Below are positions 42,798-55,239 of a DNA stretch of 64,000 nucleotides, piece by piece. Positions within the stretch are counted from its first letter, which is position 1, and the number at the start of each line of letters is the position of its first letter. Made by a program: the position numbers and the translations under genes. Origin of the DNA: Eutreptiella sp. 'Long Island Sound 2002' (Eukaryota > Euglenozoa > Euglenophyceae > Eutreptiales > Eutreptiaceae); the NCBI GenBank assembly GCA_964036045.1, contig OZ038385.1, positions 40,614,790 to 40,678,789 on the forward strand. The letters are read 5' to 3'. A model generated the notes under the pieces. It did no database searches and was not told the origin of the DNA. It saw only the letters and a program-made list of their open reading frames with translations.

Positions 42798-43828
42798 AGA
42801 GTGGCCGGCTGCACAGTGCTCAAGTTGTGGGGGCAGTCCCACATCTTTGACCCTCGGCGGCCACTTGTCTGGACTTGGCACTTGATGGTTTATTCAACTT
42901 CGCAATTTCATTTCAGACCTTGTGACCATCGCCCCCCCCCCTCCCCTTGCGAGAACAACGCCCTTGTCAGGACAACAGGACGTGTTGTTTCCGCCACTTT
43001 GGAACCATTGGACGTGGGCGATTCCATGTTCTGGTGGTGTCCAGGCCAGGTGACGAGACCACAAAGAAAACCCGGCTTTTTGGAACAAAAACCTCTTTTG
43101 GAAATGAAAAGGTTCCGTCGCCTTCGGCAGCATGCTTATACCTTTGGGCCATGGAGGGCATTCCGATTGGACTCCCAGAACAACCGCCAAATGCCAGCAG
43201 CATGTAATCAGAAGGGCTTTGAGCGCATCAGACGCCACACCCGCCCTCTTCCTGGAGCTCTAGGCTTCTTGGAATTCCCTCAAATGACCCTTCTTGCATG
43301 TCCCAAAACGCGTACCCTGACGCCCTGACCACAGGGTCCACAGTGAACTCCGGTTGCATTCGTGTAAGTGTCCCCAGCCAATGGCCATGAGGTGATCACT
43401 ATTATGAACATAACAAGGAGACAATATACTCTACTCCCTTGGAGGGGTGCTTGGGCACACAAACGCCCCCAAAACGCAAACAGACACACGTCGACATTGT
43501 GAGATTACTGTCACAACGGAGGGGCACCCCCAACGTGTGCAGGTGGGACACATCCTCGAATCCCGTGATTACTGCACTTTGGTCCCTCAGCCTGGGGCAA
43601 ACACCAGCGTGTCCATCGGCACGAGCAGGAGGAATCGTCCGGCTGCTGGTTTTACCCCCACACTCGGCTGGTTTACCCCCACCCTCCCCCAACACTCATG
43701 CAAGATGGACACAACAGACGGTCTTATGCAAGTGAAGGGACAGGGAGCAGCAGGAAGACATAAGCATCTTTATGGGGCTCCGTGAGACCAAACAAGGTCA
43801 CACAGGGTGTACACGGTGACCCTTATTC
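42721..43828 (+). repeat. Tandem unit A (diverged, partial)
   Basis: It starts with a (TA)n tract (about 42721-42795), then CCAGAGTGGCCGGCTGCAC and a C-run, then GAGAACAACGCCCTTGTCAG, which match units B-D. From about 43045 to 43515 it is different. It rejoins the shared sequence at CCCCCAACGTGTGCAGGT and runs to the next (TA)n. It is about half the length of unit B, so it either lost the middle or represents another variant. Confidence 0.8.
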
Positions 43829-43829
43829 G

Positions 43830-43900
<71 letters not shown>

Positions 43901-45974
43901 AGAGTGGCCGGCTGCACGGTGCTCAAGATGTGGGGGCAGTCCCACATCTTTGACCCTCGGCGGCCACTTGTCTGGACTTGGCACTTGATGGTTTATTCAA
44001 CTTCGCAATTTCAATTCAGACCTTGTGATCATCCCCCCCCCCCCGCCGCACCATGGCGTCATGGCAAACCCCCCCCCCCCCCCTTGCGAGAACAACGCCC
44101 TTGTCAGGACAACAGGACGTGTTGTTTCCGCCACTTTGGAACTATTGGACGTGGGCGATTCCATGTTCTGGTGGTGTGTGAGAGTCCTGTCCCAATGGAG
44201 GGGCAACCCGGCCTGGTCCTTGTATGCGAGCCCCCCCCCCCCCCCCCCACCCCCACCCCAGCCCCCCGGGGTTTGAGGGGGATGAGCTGACCCACACAGC
44301 CCAAGAAACATTCGGTAGACACCGCGTGTGGTGATCTCAAGGCAACATTCGGCACTGGTCTGGTGTGCGCTGCGGTGCAGCAAGGCAAAGCAGTGCATTG
44401 AGAGAGTTGTGGCCATGACCATATGCCTGTGACACGGGGGTATATGCGAGCTCCGCTTCCGTTGCTTTGTGGCCCTGGGTTTTGAAAGATAGTGGTGCCA
44501 GGGGGGGCGCTAACAACAGTGTTTAGAGAAACCTGTCCGGCGCCGAGGTATGCCCGCGGTAGTACTGGGCCGTGCGCAGGTTTCGGCAAATTTCCAAGAA
44601 CGTTTCCAAAAGTTTCCAAGAAGTTTCCAAACGTTTCCAAGAAGGTTCCAAACGTTTCCCAAAGTTTCCAAGTTTCCAAGTTTCTCTTCTCCCGCCAACC
44701 CCCCCCCCCCCATCCCCGAATTTTCGAAAGATAGTTTGGGGGGTGGTTCGCAGCGGGACCGTTTCTGCGCCCTCTCCCCCCCTCGTGCTGTCCTGCCACC
44801 TTTTGCCCCTCTTCAGTACATGATTTCCACACACCTCCATTTCCATGGCAGTGTTGGCCTCAATTATGCTTTGCTCTGCTGTTGGTGTCTGTTTGCGGTG
44901 CAAACAACGCCGTTGTGAGAACAACAGAGGGTGTTGTTTCCGTCATTTTCAGTACATTTGCCGGTGTTCTCGCAAAGGGGGGGGGGGATGGGGAGCCAGC
45001 CCCAACCCTGAGCTCTAAACCCTAACCCTAAACTTCGCGACGTGCAGGTTGTGTGGCTGGTGTGGATGGAGCTGCGACTGGGACTTTGACGGATGTGACT
45101 CAAGATGGGTTGCACCCTTATCAAGAGTTTCCATATTACACCACGCCTCCATTCTCCTTTCCCTTATCTGTGTACCAATGGGCCTGATCAAGGGGGCCTT
45201 CCTTCAGCTTTGGGGGTGAGTCGCGTCATAGACCGAGGAGGCACCCCCCCCCCCCCCATGGGCCTGATTATGCAGGCATTTGCATTTGGCTCTGCGCTGT
45301 GTCCGTGCCATGGAGTGCTGTGGTACTGTTGGGACAGACTACGCACAGGTGTTTACTTGGGGGGCTCTCATGTGAGAAATGACGGGATTTCGCTATGGCC
45401 AAGGCTGCGGCGATTGGTATGATTTGCATTGTGCTGTCCGGCATTTCATGGGCGCTTTGCCCTCTGCCCCCTCTGCACACAAGTGGCAGGCAATCATCCT
45501 CCCGCCCCCCAAATTCATACTTTCGGCTGCTCCATGGCGGCCCTCATGGCAGAAATGGTTGGATTTGGCAATGGCTACGGCGCGGTGCAATCAGGGCCCA
45601 GCATCCGCATGGGCATGATGCATTCTGCCACTTTGCTGATCTACCAAAACGGGGGCTGGCCCGAGACCCCACCCCCAACGTGTGCAGGTGAGACACATCC
45701 TCGAATCCCGTGATTACTGCACTTTGGTCCCTCAGCCTGGGGCAAACACCAGCGTGTCCACCGGCATGAGCAGGAGGAATCGTCCGGCTGCTGGTTTTAC
45801 CCCCACACTCCGCTGGTTTACCCCCACCCTCCCCCAACACTCATGCAAGATGGACACAACAGACGGTCTTATGCAAATGAAGGGACAGGGAGCAGCAGGA
45901 AGACATAAGCATCTTTATGGGGCTCCGTGAGACCAAACAAGGTCACACAGGGTGTACACGGTGACCCTTATTCG
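43829..45974 (+). repeat. Tandem unit B (complete, ~2.1 kb)
   Basis: (TA)n, CCAGAGTGGCCGG, C-runs, a TTTCCAAG-rich stretch (44580-44690), a telomere-like CCCTAAA tract (45016-45033), a C-run at 45246 and a decayed RCC1-like piece around 45550-45640 (peptide SIRMGMMHSATLL). It ends GGTGACCCTTATTCGTATAT. It is nearly identical to unit C outside the insertion in C, so the duplication is recent. No intact gene is recognised. Confidence 0.88.
45016..45033 (+). repeat. Short interstitial telomere-like tract
   Basis: TAAACCCTAACCCTAAAC is about 2.5 units of the CCCTAAA/CCCTAA type. The same tract is at 58660-58677 in unit C, so it travels with the tandem unit and does not mark a chromosome end. Confidence 0.6.
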
Positions 45975-48534
<2,560 letters not shown>

Positions 48535-51500
48535 AGGAGCCCCGCCTCCGACACCAGAGCGGCGGTGTCCTGGAACGTCCAGGGCTCGATGCGGGGGGAC
48601 GGTGTACCAGTGGCCCCAGGTATGCTCGACGGTGAAGCGGTGGCGGCGGGTATCATGAAGGCCGAGGGTGCCATCCTGGGCCTATTCCAGGAGACTGGCC
48701 TGCAGGACCCTCAAGGGGTGGTGCACTCCGAGAACCAGTGGCGTCACCATGGGTATCATACATACCCAGGGGTGGATGCCCAGGCGGCGTCGGCGGCGGC
48801 GGTGCGCGGCGGGCTCTTGATTGCCCTTCGGGCGGACGTGTTCGCCGCGGAGGAAGTTCGAGACATCGTGGACATCGTGCCGGGCAAGGCCATGGCCCTG
48901 GATGTGGTGACCGCAGGTGGCACCCTCACGGTCATCAACGTCCACGGCCCGGGTAGCGGCGGCGACTCCTGGGCGTCTAAGGCGTCCTTCTGGGCTGACG
49001 TGGCCATGTACGCGGCGGCCAAGAGTGCGGGTGGCACCAGGGCCGTGCTCCTTGGAGGGGACTTCAACGTGTGGCTGGAGTCCCCGGGGCACCCTACCAC
49101 GAGGAGGTTCCAAGCCCTGTGGGAACAGTGTGGCTTCCACAGGGCAGGCCCGGAACGGGAGGAGGACAGGAGGCCCACGAGGGCGGGGCACCGACTGGAC
49201 TCCTTCCTTCTGAACTCGCCTCTGGTCCCGTGGGCGGCGCGTGAGCGCCCTCACTTGGCGCCGGGGCGGTCTCCAGCGTCGCTGGGGTCGGATCATGGCC
49301 CTGTGGTCCTGGACATCCCGCTGGCGGTGGCCGGCAAAGAGAGGGTCACCAGGATGGCCTACTCGCACGCCCAGGGCAGGCTGCACGCCATACGCCCGGA
49401 CTCCCCGGGGGTTCGTGAGGCGGTAGCGGCGGTACTGCAGAAGGCCTGCGGGGATCAGCGGCTACAGGCGTGGCTCTCATCGGACCAGGACACTGCCACC
49501 ATGGGCACGTCGGAGGTGCAAGCGGTCTTTGACCTGCTCTACGCCTTCCGTGATGACGTGTCCAGGGTCACGGGAGTGCGCATGCCTTCCGGCGTGGACC
49601 CGCAGTACCCATACGGGCAGGCGGAAACGGAGGCGTCGCTGGACCAGGTCCTCTCGGATCAGCAGGCCCTGGCCTGGCGTGCCCATCAGCTGTGGCAACG
49701 GGACGCGGCGGCGGCCGGACTCCACTCCCAGGAAGCGACTGCCCTGTTACAGCACCTCCGGCGAGTGGACCCCGACCTGTCCCCCGCCTCGGTAGAGGAC
49801 CTGCGTGCCGCATTGGACCAACAGCTCCGCCAGCTGGAGACACGCGTGGAGGAGCTGCGGGATGTCCTCAGGAGCAACAGGCGCCGGTCCATCAAGGACT
49901 ACTGGCGGGGCAGGGTACCGGACCTGCAGCTCCGATGGACGGCGATACGGGGGGCCATCAACGTGGTGAACTATGCCCCGTCAGGCCTATGGTCCGTACG
50001 CGTCCGCGAGTCGGAGAAGGTGCTCTTGGAGGCCTCGGACGTCATTGGCGAGGTCCAGAGGTATTGGGAGGCGCTGTACGCCAAGCGGCCAGTGAACCTG
50101 CCGGCCTTCGAGCGGCTGGTCCGGGCCCACATTCCCAAAGGGGTGCCGGAGGAATGGAGATCGGTACAGGACTACACCATGCAGGACCTTAAAGACGCCG
50201 TGAGACAGGCCGTGGCGGACGACAAAGCTCCGGGGTCTAACCGGGTCACGGCTGCCCTCATAGCAGAGCTGCCTGAACCGGTGCAGGGGCTCCTGGTGCA
50301 TGCGTACAGGGCAATCCTGCGGGGTGCGGGCGTCCCGGAGTCCTGGCACGAGGCCATTATTTGGCTGATGCCCAAGGGCACAGCCACGGGCAACCTGGAC
50401 GAGTACAGGCCGATAGCGCTGGGGCAGCAAGACATGCGAATGCTCATGACTCCCCTCATGCGGAGGTTCACAGCTGTTCTGGCACGCAAGGGACTGGCCG
50501 CGGACTGGCAATTCGGAGCCATGCCGGGCTCCACGGCGGCTGCCCCGGTGTTCCTGGCCCAGCGCAGGCTGCAGCGTGGGCTGGGGGAAAACCACGTCCT
50601 GGCCTTCGATGTGTCGAAGGCTTTTGACACAGCGCCGCACGGAGCACTGGCGCTCCTCCTGCGCCACATGGGTGTCCCGGAGGAGCTCATCAGCATCTTT
50701 CACACCCTCAGCTGCGGGTCCCTGGTGCGCATCGTCACCGCGCACGGCCCGACGCCGAGCATACGGCTCCACAGGGGCCTGCGGCAGGGCAGTGCGGAGA
50801 GCGCTGTGCTCTACCTCCTCCTATTGGAGCCTCTCCTGCGGAGCCTCGCCTGTAAGGCGCGGGGAGATGCTCGCCACGCGGTGCCACCCCTGGTACAGGC
50901 GTACTGTGATGACCTCCTGTTGATAGCGCACTCCCTGCCGCAATTCCTGGAGTATGCGGCGGCGATAGCGCGGTATCTCACTGACATGGGCATGTCCCTC
51001 AACGTGGGCAAATGCGCCTATGCCAGTACTGCTCGCATCCACTCGATTATGGTATACCTGAACCCGGGGGACACAGCGGCCCCATGGGTATGCTTACGTG
51101 CCAAGGGCACGGTACCATACTTGGGCCTGCGCCTCGATCCCAGGGGGATGGCGACCATGAAGGAGAAACATGTACTCCGGTGTGAAGCCCTGCTGGGCTG
51201 GTGCAAGAACACGCTGGGGCCGGCGTCGGTGCCTCATGAGGTGATGGCGGCCGTGGTTGGAGGCATCGTGCGGTACGCGGCGCCCTACCTGTCCGACACG
51301 GCGGAGGCGGTGATCAAGCTGAATACTGCCATCAAGGCTGCGGCCCTGCAGTTCGAGAAGCTGCCCAAGGACCTGTCCAACGTGGCGGTGCGGTCAGGTC
51401 ATGGGCTACGGTTGGCGGATGTCCAGGTTATATGCCGCGACTCCGTCGTGGCGACCGTGGCTCAGCTCACCCACCACAGGTCGATGACGGTCCGTGATGA

Positions 51501-54500
51501 GCTGCGGGCCATGCTCCGAGACATGCACGTGCAGTACGGAGTGTGCGGGCAGTTCATGGTGCCCTCTGCGTCATTCGCCACACACGCTGGCAATACGTGG
51601 GTGGACAGGGTGCTCAGGGCGATGGGGACGTTGCGCGTGGGGCTTCTCATGCCATCGTCGGTGTACTCGTGTGTACACGCCCATCTGCCGCAAGTGCAGT
51701 GGGCGGGGCGGAAGTGGGTATCCCAATCCTACGCCTTCAAGGGTAGGGACATCTGCATTCTCTCGGGGCCCCGCACAGATGCGGCAGTGCAGTCCCTGAC
51801 TGATCCTGCAAATGACCTCCTGCATGCGCGGCTCCCCTGCCCTGCGCCTGGGCACTGGGCGGTCCAGCTACAGGAGTGCCACGAGGACCACCTACACCTT
51901 CCGCACGCGGGAGTAGGGCCCCACCAGCTGGACCACGTGTGGCTCACGGGGCTTCGCGACGTCTTCCGGCCGCAGCTGCCCGGTCCGTTGACTCACCGAC
52001 TAATTCACCCGGTGCGCCGAAAGAAGGCCAGCAAACGCAATAGACAGTCCGCTGCGGGGGACGTGTATGTGGTGGGCGGATACAGGGAGGAAGGATGGGA
52101 CCCGGCCAACCCGGGGCTGTCCATGCCGTTCGTCCCGCTAGCCGCCCTCCTGTTTCTGTTGGGGGACGTCTTTGAGGGCTACCAACAGCAAGACGATCCG
52201 GCGTCCGTCCCCCTGCTCACTCCTCACGCCGGGGGCGGCATAAGCCCGCCACCACTGTGGGTTGTGCACGGGCAGCCAGCGTTTTCCAGGGCGTGCGCGG
52301 CGGTGCACAAGTGCAGCGAATGGGCAATTGTTCTTCTGCTACCGGCAGGCCCAATCCCGGATCCGGATGAGTACTCGGTCCCGGAAGTGGTCCGGATGTC
52401 CAACGTGCCGCATGATCCGCACGTCGCCGTCACGTCGTTGCGTGGTGGTGGCGCAGTGGAGCAGGGGTCTGTCGTGGTATACCAGCCTTCCTGCTCCGCA
52501 ACGGTTTGGGGGGCGGAATACACCACCGCCCTGGACGCCATAAAGTCAGTTTGCGGATGTGACCTGGCCTGGAGACCACATGCGGTGTATCGACCGAGGG
52601 TGGTCCTGTCCCCGGAGCTCACGGCCTCCAGTGCGGCGTCCCTGGGAAAGGTGGTGCAGAGCCCCCACTCCGACGTGGCGTGGCTAGAGCCCCACCGGTA
52701 CTGCTGGGTGCCGGTGGCGACTAAAGTCACTTCGTCTGACGCGTCGCCCCAGGGAGACGACACCACAAATGTGGCGGTGGCCATCCACGGAATCCCCACG
52801 TGGACGGGTGCCATCTACGGCACGGTCCCGGAGGCAGAGATCATTGGCGCGGCGGCGTACTTGTTGCACACGCCCCCGTCAGTGTGCACGGTACACGTGG
52901 TGGATGCGTCCGTCATAGGAGCGCATCTCCGCAGGGCGCAGGAGGCCCTGTACCGTGGCATCAAGGGGCCGACGTCACATCTGGTCAATCAACATGCACT
53001 GAGCTGGATAGTGGAGGGGCTGCGGCGGCTGCCGCGCCGAGTTGGGGGGCCGCACCACTGGGTGGTGAGGCAGAGCTCGCACTTGGCGGCGGTCCCGCTT
53101 GAGGCACCGGACTCTGCCGCGGCCCGTGCGATGGCCCCGCCAGTCCATCTTGTCCTGCCGAAGGAGCACGCCATCCTCTTGGTACCGGGGGATAATGGAG
53201 AGCTCGAGCCGCGTGTACCATCCATGCAAGCCCTTCAGCAGGTCCGGGAGATAGAGTGGCGTTCGCTAGCGGCACGCACCAGGGCGCACACGCCACTGGC
53301 TGGCGCCTGCGAGGCGATGTCCCTGGGAGCTGTGCACCACGGCCCAACGCACAGGAATATGCTGCGGGCACGTGACGGTCGCTTGTCCACCATGCAGGTC
53401 ATGCGACGGTGGAGACAGAAGCTCACGCGTATGGCAATACCAGCCCACCCCTGTATCTTCTGTGGGGGGCCGGAGGAGGACATCGGCCACATGCGCCTAC
53501 TGTGTGCGCGGGACGAGGAGGTGGCTGGGCTCCTGTGCAGGCGTGTGGAGGAGTTCACGGCGGAGCTACCCCTGACGGACAGGGCGGTGGAGTTCGTGGC
53601 GTGGAGGGAGCACGGCTGCAGGTGGGCCGAATCCCTGATGGCGGGTGTCGTCCCCGGGGACCTGAAGCGGCTGTTCGCTGCGGTGCGAGCGGCGTCGTCC
53701 CGGGGCCCTGCCAAGGCCAGGCTCTTTGTGGAGGACATGGTCCAGATTGGGGAAGATGTGTATGCCCGCAGGAACCATCGGCTCACCCAGATCATGCAGC
53801 TGCCGATGCAAGATCGAAGGAGGGCGGTATACGCGTTCCTGCGCGGTGACACACCCTTCTGCCCGCCGGCAGGGCGGATCCTGCAGCGTCCGCCGTGGAA
53901 CCCGTTTGCCGGCCTCCCCGGCGACCTGCGGGCAACCTTTCTGAGGGCACCGCTGCACGCACTGCTGGTGTCGCGGTCGTGCATCGAGCATGACGAGGCC
54001 CTGTCCTTGTTCCCTCACTGGATGGCGGCGGTGGCGCAGGCCTTCGACCGGTGGATCGGTTCCTGGGTGGCGCGGGACATCACGGCATTCAGGGAGTGGT
54101 CCCGCGTGGTGTCGGCGCAGTCGTGGGCCCAGGTGCGTGGTACCAAGGTGAGAAGCCCTGACGGCCAGAGTGATCCCTGGCTCCAGGTGTACGCCAACCA
54201 TCCAGCTGTGGGGAACGTCATGGGCTGGCCTCGCGAGGTGCTGCCAGTCCTTCAGCAACCTCTGTGCGGTCTCCCAGTCGTGGCGGTGGCTGTCGTACTT
54301 GACGTGGGTACGTTGTGGCTGTATGACCGGCAGCTGCGACGAGCCGTACCGGCGGTCGCGGAGCAGCGGTCCATGGCAGTGTTAGTGGGCTCCAAGCAGC
54401 TGGCGCGGGTACAGGGCGACGACGCGCAAGGCCAAGTCACGGAGGCCATGTTCTCTCTGCCAGAGGGGGACGACCACGTGGCTGCCGATGCCCGTCACAC

Positions 54501-55239
54501 CCTTGACACCCTGGGTCTCAAGGCGGTCATTGAGGCTCGGGTGGGAGGGCAACGCTTGGTTCTGGCTTCCGCCAGGGGCCCGGAGCAGGACGGGGTTGAT
54601 GTCATCGGGGAGGTCTTGCGGGACTACGGTTGGGAGCTCCTGGCGCATGGCAAGCGCGGCCCCAAGGTGGCGCGGTGGCCCCGGCTGCTTGAGAGCCTGC
54701 CGGAGATGCCCGACGGACGACCGATACTCCGCCCGGTGTCCACGTGGGAGGAGGCGAGGCGCAGCCTCCTCAGTAGTGCCACAGCACGCACGCTGACAAG
54801 GGCTTTGCTCGGGCTCCAGGACGCGTGCTGCGATGTATGGCAGGACCTGTGGTCGCAGTGTTGCGATGGTAGCTGCGTTCCATCGCGGTCTGTGCTTCCG
54901 CAGCGATGCCACGGGTGCGGGGAAACGGTGTCCGTTTGGGTTCATCAGTGTGCCTCCGCCCCGCTGTGCGGGACATGTCAGGAGCATGCCGACAGGGGGT
55001 GGCCTAAGGCGAGGTGGGCACTGCGGCACTCTGGACGGATGTCCTCAAGTGCCTGGACGACTATCCAGGGTGGCCTGAACAGCGTCCGAGTGGAAGGGGT
55101 ACGGTGCCCTGGAGCGCCGTCTGCGGCCCTGCCCCTGATGCTGTGGTGGGCGGCTCTGGAGGGCGACTCACGGATACTCTGGTTGTGGCATCGCGGAGGA
55201 AATGGTGACGGAGTGGTGGGGGCCGGGGGTGCAGGTTGA
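48535..55239 (+). CDS. LINE ORF2: APE endonuclease, RT, RNase H, zinc finger
   Basis: The frame is open from the ORF1 stop to 55239. Residues are counted from the GTG at 48565. APE-type endonuclease (1-250) has WNVQG, FQETGL, INVHGPG, GGDFNVW, RLDSFLL and SDHGPV. RT (about 590-800) has IIWLMPKG, YRPIALG, AFDVSKAFD, LRQGSAES and AYCDD (780). RNase H has Asp 1392 (SDAS), Glu 1425 (PEAEIIGAA), Asp 1447 (VVDAS) and Asp 1516. A CCHC finger (C-I-F-C ... H ... C) starts at 1630. The remaining 590 residues are unassigned except a Cys-rich finger near the end (CHGCGE ... CASAPLCGTC, about 54906-54974). No ATG precedes the endonuclease motif I in this frame, so translation probably comes through the TGA or from a fused ORF. 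The enzyme should nick target DNA and prime reverse transcription there. Confidence 0.9.
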   Translation, partial: RSPASDTRAAVSWNVQGSMRGDGVPVAPGMLDGEAVAAGIMKAEGAILGLFQETGLQDPQGVVHSENQWRHHGYHTYPGVDAQAASAAAVRGGLLIALRADVFAAEEVRDIVDIVPGKAMALDVVTAGGTLTVINVHGPGSGGDSWASKASFWADVAMYAAAKSAGGTRAVLLGGDFNVWLESPGHPTTRRFQALWEQCGFHRAGPEREEDRRPTRAGHRLDSFLLNSPLVPWAARERPHLAPGRSPASLGSDHGPVVLDIPLAVAGKERVTRMAYSHAQGRLHAIRPDSPGVREAVAAVLQKACGDQRLQAWLSSDQDTATMGTSEVQAVFDLLYAFRDDVSRVTGVRMPSGVDPQYPYGQAETEASLDQVLSDQQALAWRAHQLWQRDAAAAGLHSQEATALLQHLRRVDPDLSPASVEDLRAALDQQLRQLETRVEELRDVLRSNRRRSIKDYWRGRVPDLQLRWTAIRGAINVVNYAPSGLWSVRVRESEKVLLEASDVIGEVQRYWEALYAKRPVNLPAFERLVRAHIPKGVPEEWRSVQDYTMQDLKDAVRQAVADDKAPGSNRVTAALIAELPEPVQGLLVHAYRAILRGAGVPESWHEAIIWLMPKGTATGNLDEYRPIALGQQDMRMLMTPLMRRFTAVLARKGLAADWQFGAMPGSTAAAPVFLAQRRLQRGLGENHVLAFDVSKAFDTAPHGALALLLRHMGVPEELISIFHTLSCGSLVRIVTAHGPTPSIRLHRGLRQGSAESAVLYLLLLEPLLRSLACKARGDARHAVPPLVQAYCDDLLLIAHSLPQFLEYAAAIARYLTDMGMSLNVGKCAYASTARIHSIMVYLNPGDTAAPWVCLRAKGTVPYLGLRLDPRGMATMKEKHVLRCEALLGWCKNTLGPASVPHEVMAAVVGGIVRYAAPYLSDTAEAVIKLNTAIKAAALQFEKLPKDLSNVAVRSGHGLRLADVQVICRDSVVATVAQLTHHRSMTVRDELRAMLRDMHVQYGVCGQFMVPSASFATHAGNTWVDRVLRAMGTLRVGLLMPSSVYSCVHAHLPQVQWAGRKWVSQSYAFKGRDICILSGPRTDAAVQSLTDPANDLLHARLPCPAPGHWAVQLQECHEDHLHLPHAGVGPHQLDHVWLTGLRDVFRPQLPGPLTHRLIHPVRRKKASKRNRQSAAGDVYVVGGYREEGWDPANPGLSMPFVPLAALLFLLGDVFEGYQQQDDPASVPLLTPHAGGGISPPPLWVVHGQPAFSRACAAVHKCSEWAIVLLLPAGPIPDPDEYSVPEVVRMSNVPHDPHVAVTSLRGGGAVEQGSVVVYQPSCSATVWGAEYTTALDAIKSVCGCDLAWRPHAVYRPRVVLSPELTASSAASLGKVVQSPHSDVAWLEPHRYCWVPVATKVTSSDASPQGDDTTNVAVAIHGIPTWTGAIYGTVPEAEIIGAAAYLLHTPPSVCTVHVVDASVIGAHLRRAQEALYRGIKGPTSHLVNQHALSWIVEGLRRLPRRVGGPHHWVVRQSSHLAAVPLEAPDSAAARAMAPPVHLVLPKEHAILLVPGDNGELEPRVPSMQALQQVREIEWRSLAARTRAHTPLAGACEAMSLGAVHHGPTHRNMLRARDGRLSTMQVMRRWRQKLTRMAIPAHPCIFCGGPEEDIGHMRLLCARDEEVAGLLCRRVEEFTAELPLTDRAVEFVAWREHGCRWAESLMAGVVPGDLKRLFAAVRAASSRGPAKARLFVEDMVQIGEDVYARRNHRLTQIMQLPMQDRRRAVYAFLRGDTPFCPPAGRILQRPPWNPFAGLPGDLRATFLRAPLHALLVSRSCIEHDEALSLFPHWMAAVAQAFDRWIGSWVARDITAFREWSRVVSAQSWAQVRGTKVRSPDGQSDPWLQVYANHPAVGNVMGWPREVLPVLQQPLCGLPVVAVAVVLDVGTLWLYDRQLRRAVPAVAEQRSMAVLVGSKQLARVQGDDAQGQVTEAMFSLPEGDDHVAADARHTLDTLGLKAVIEARVGGQRLVLASARGPEQDGVDVIGEVLRDYGWELLAHGKRGPKVARWPRLLESLPEMPDGRPILRPVSTWEEARRSLLSSATARTLTRALLGLQDACCDVWQDLWSQCCDGSCVPSRSVLPQRCHGCGETVSVWVHQCASAPLCGTCQEHADRGWPKARWALRHSGRMSSSAWTTIQGGLNSVRVEGVRCPGAPSAALPLMLWWAALEGDSRILWLWHRGGNGDGVVGAGGAG

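Noticed and set aside
45016-45033. Chromosome end at the CCCTAAA tract
   Set aside because: It holds only about 2.5 units and is repeated inside unit C, with normal sequence on both sides.
54840-55239. Restriction-like endonuclease at the LINE C-terminus (Dualen-type)
   Set aside because: A Cys-rich finger is present, but I could not find the PD and D catalytic pattern that normally follows.
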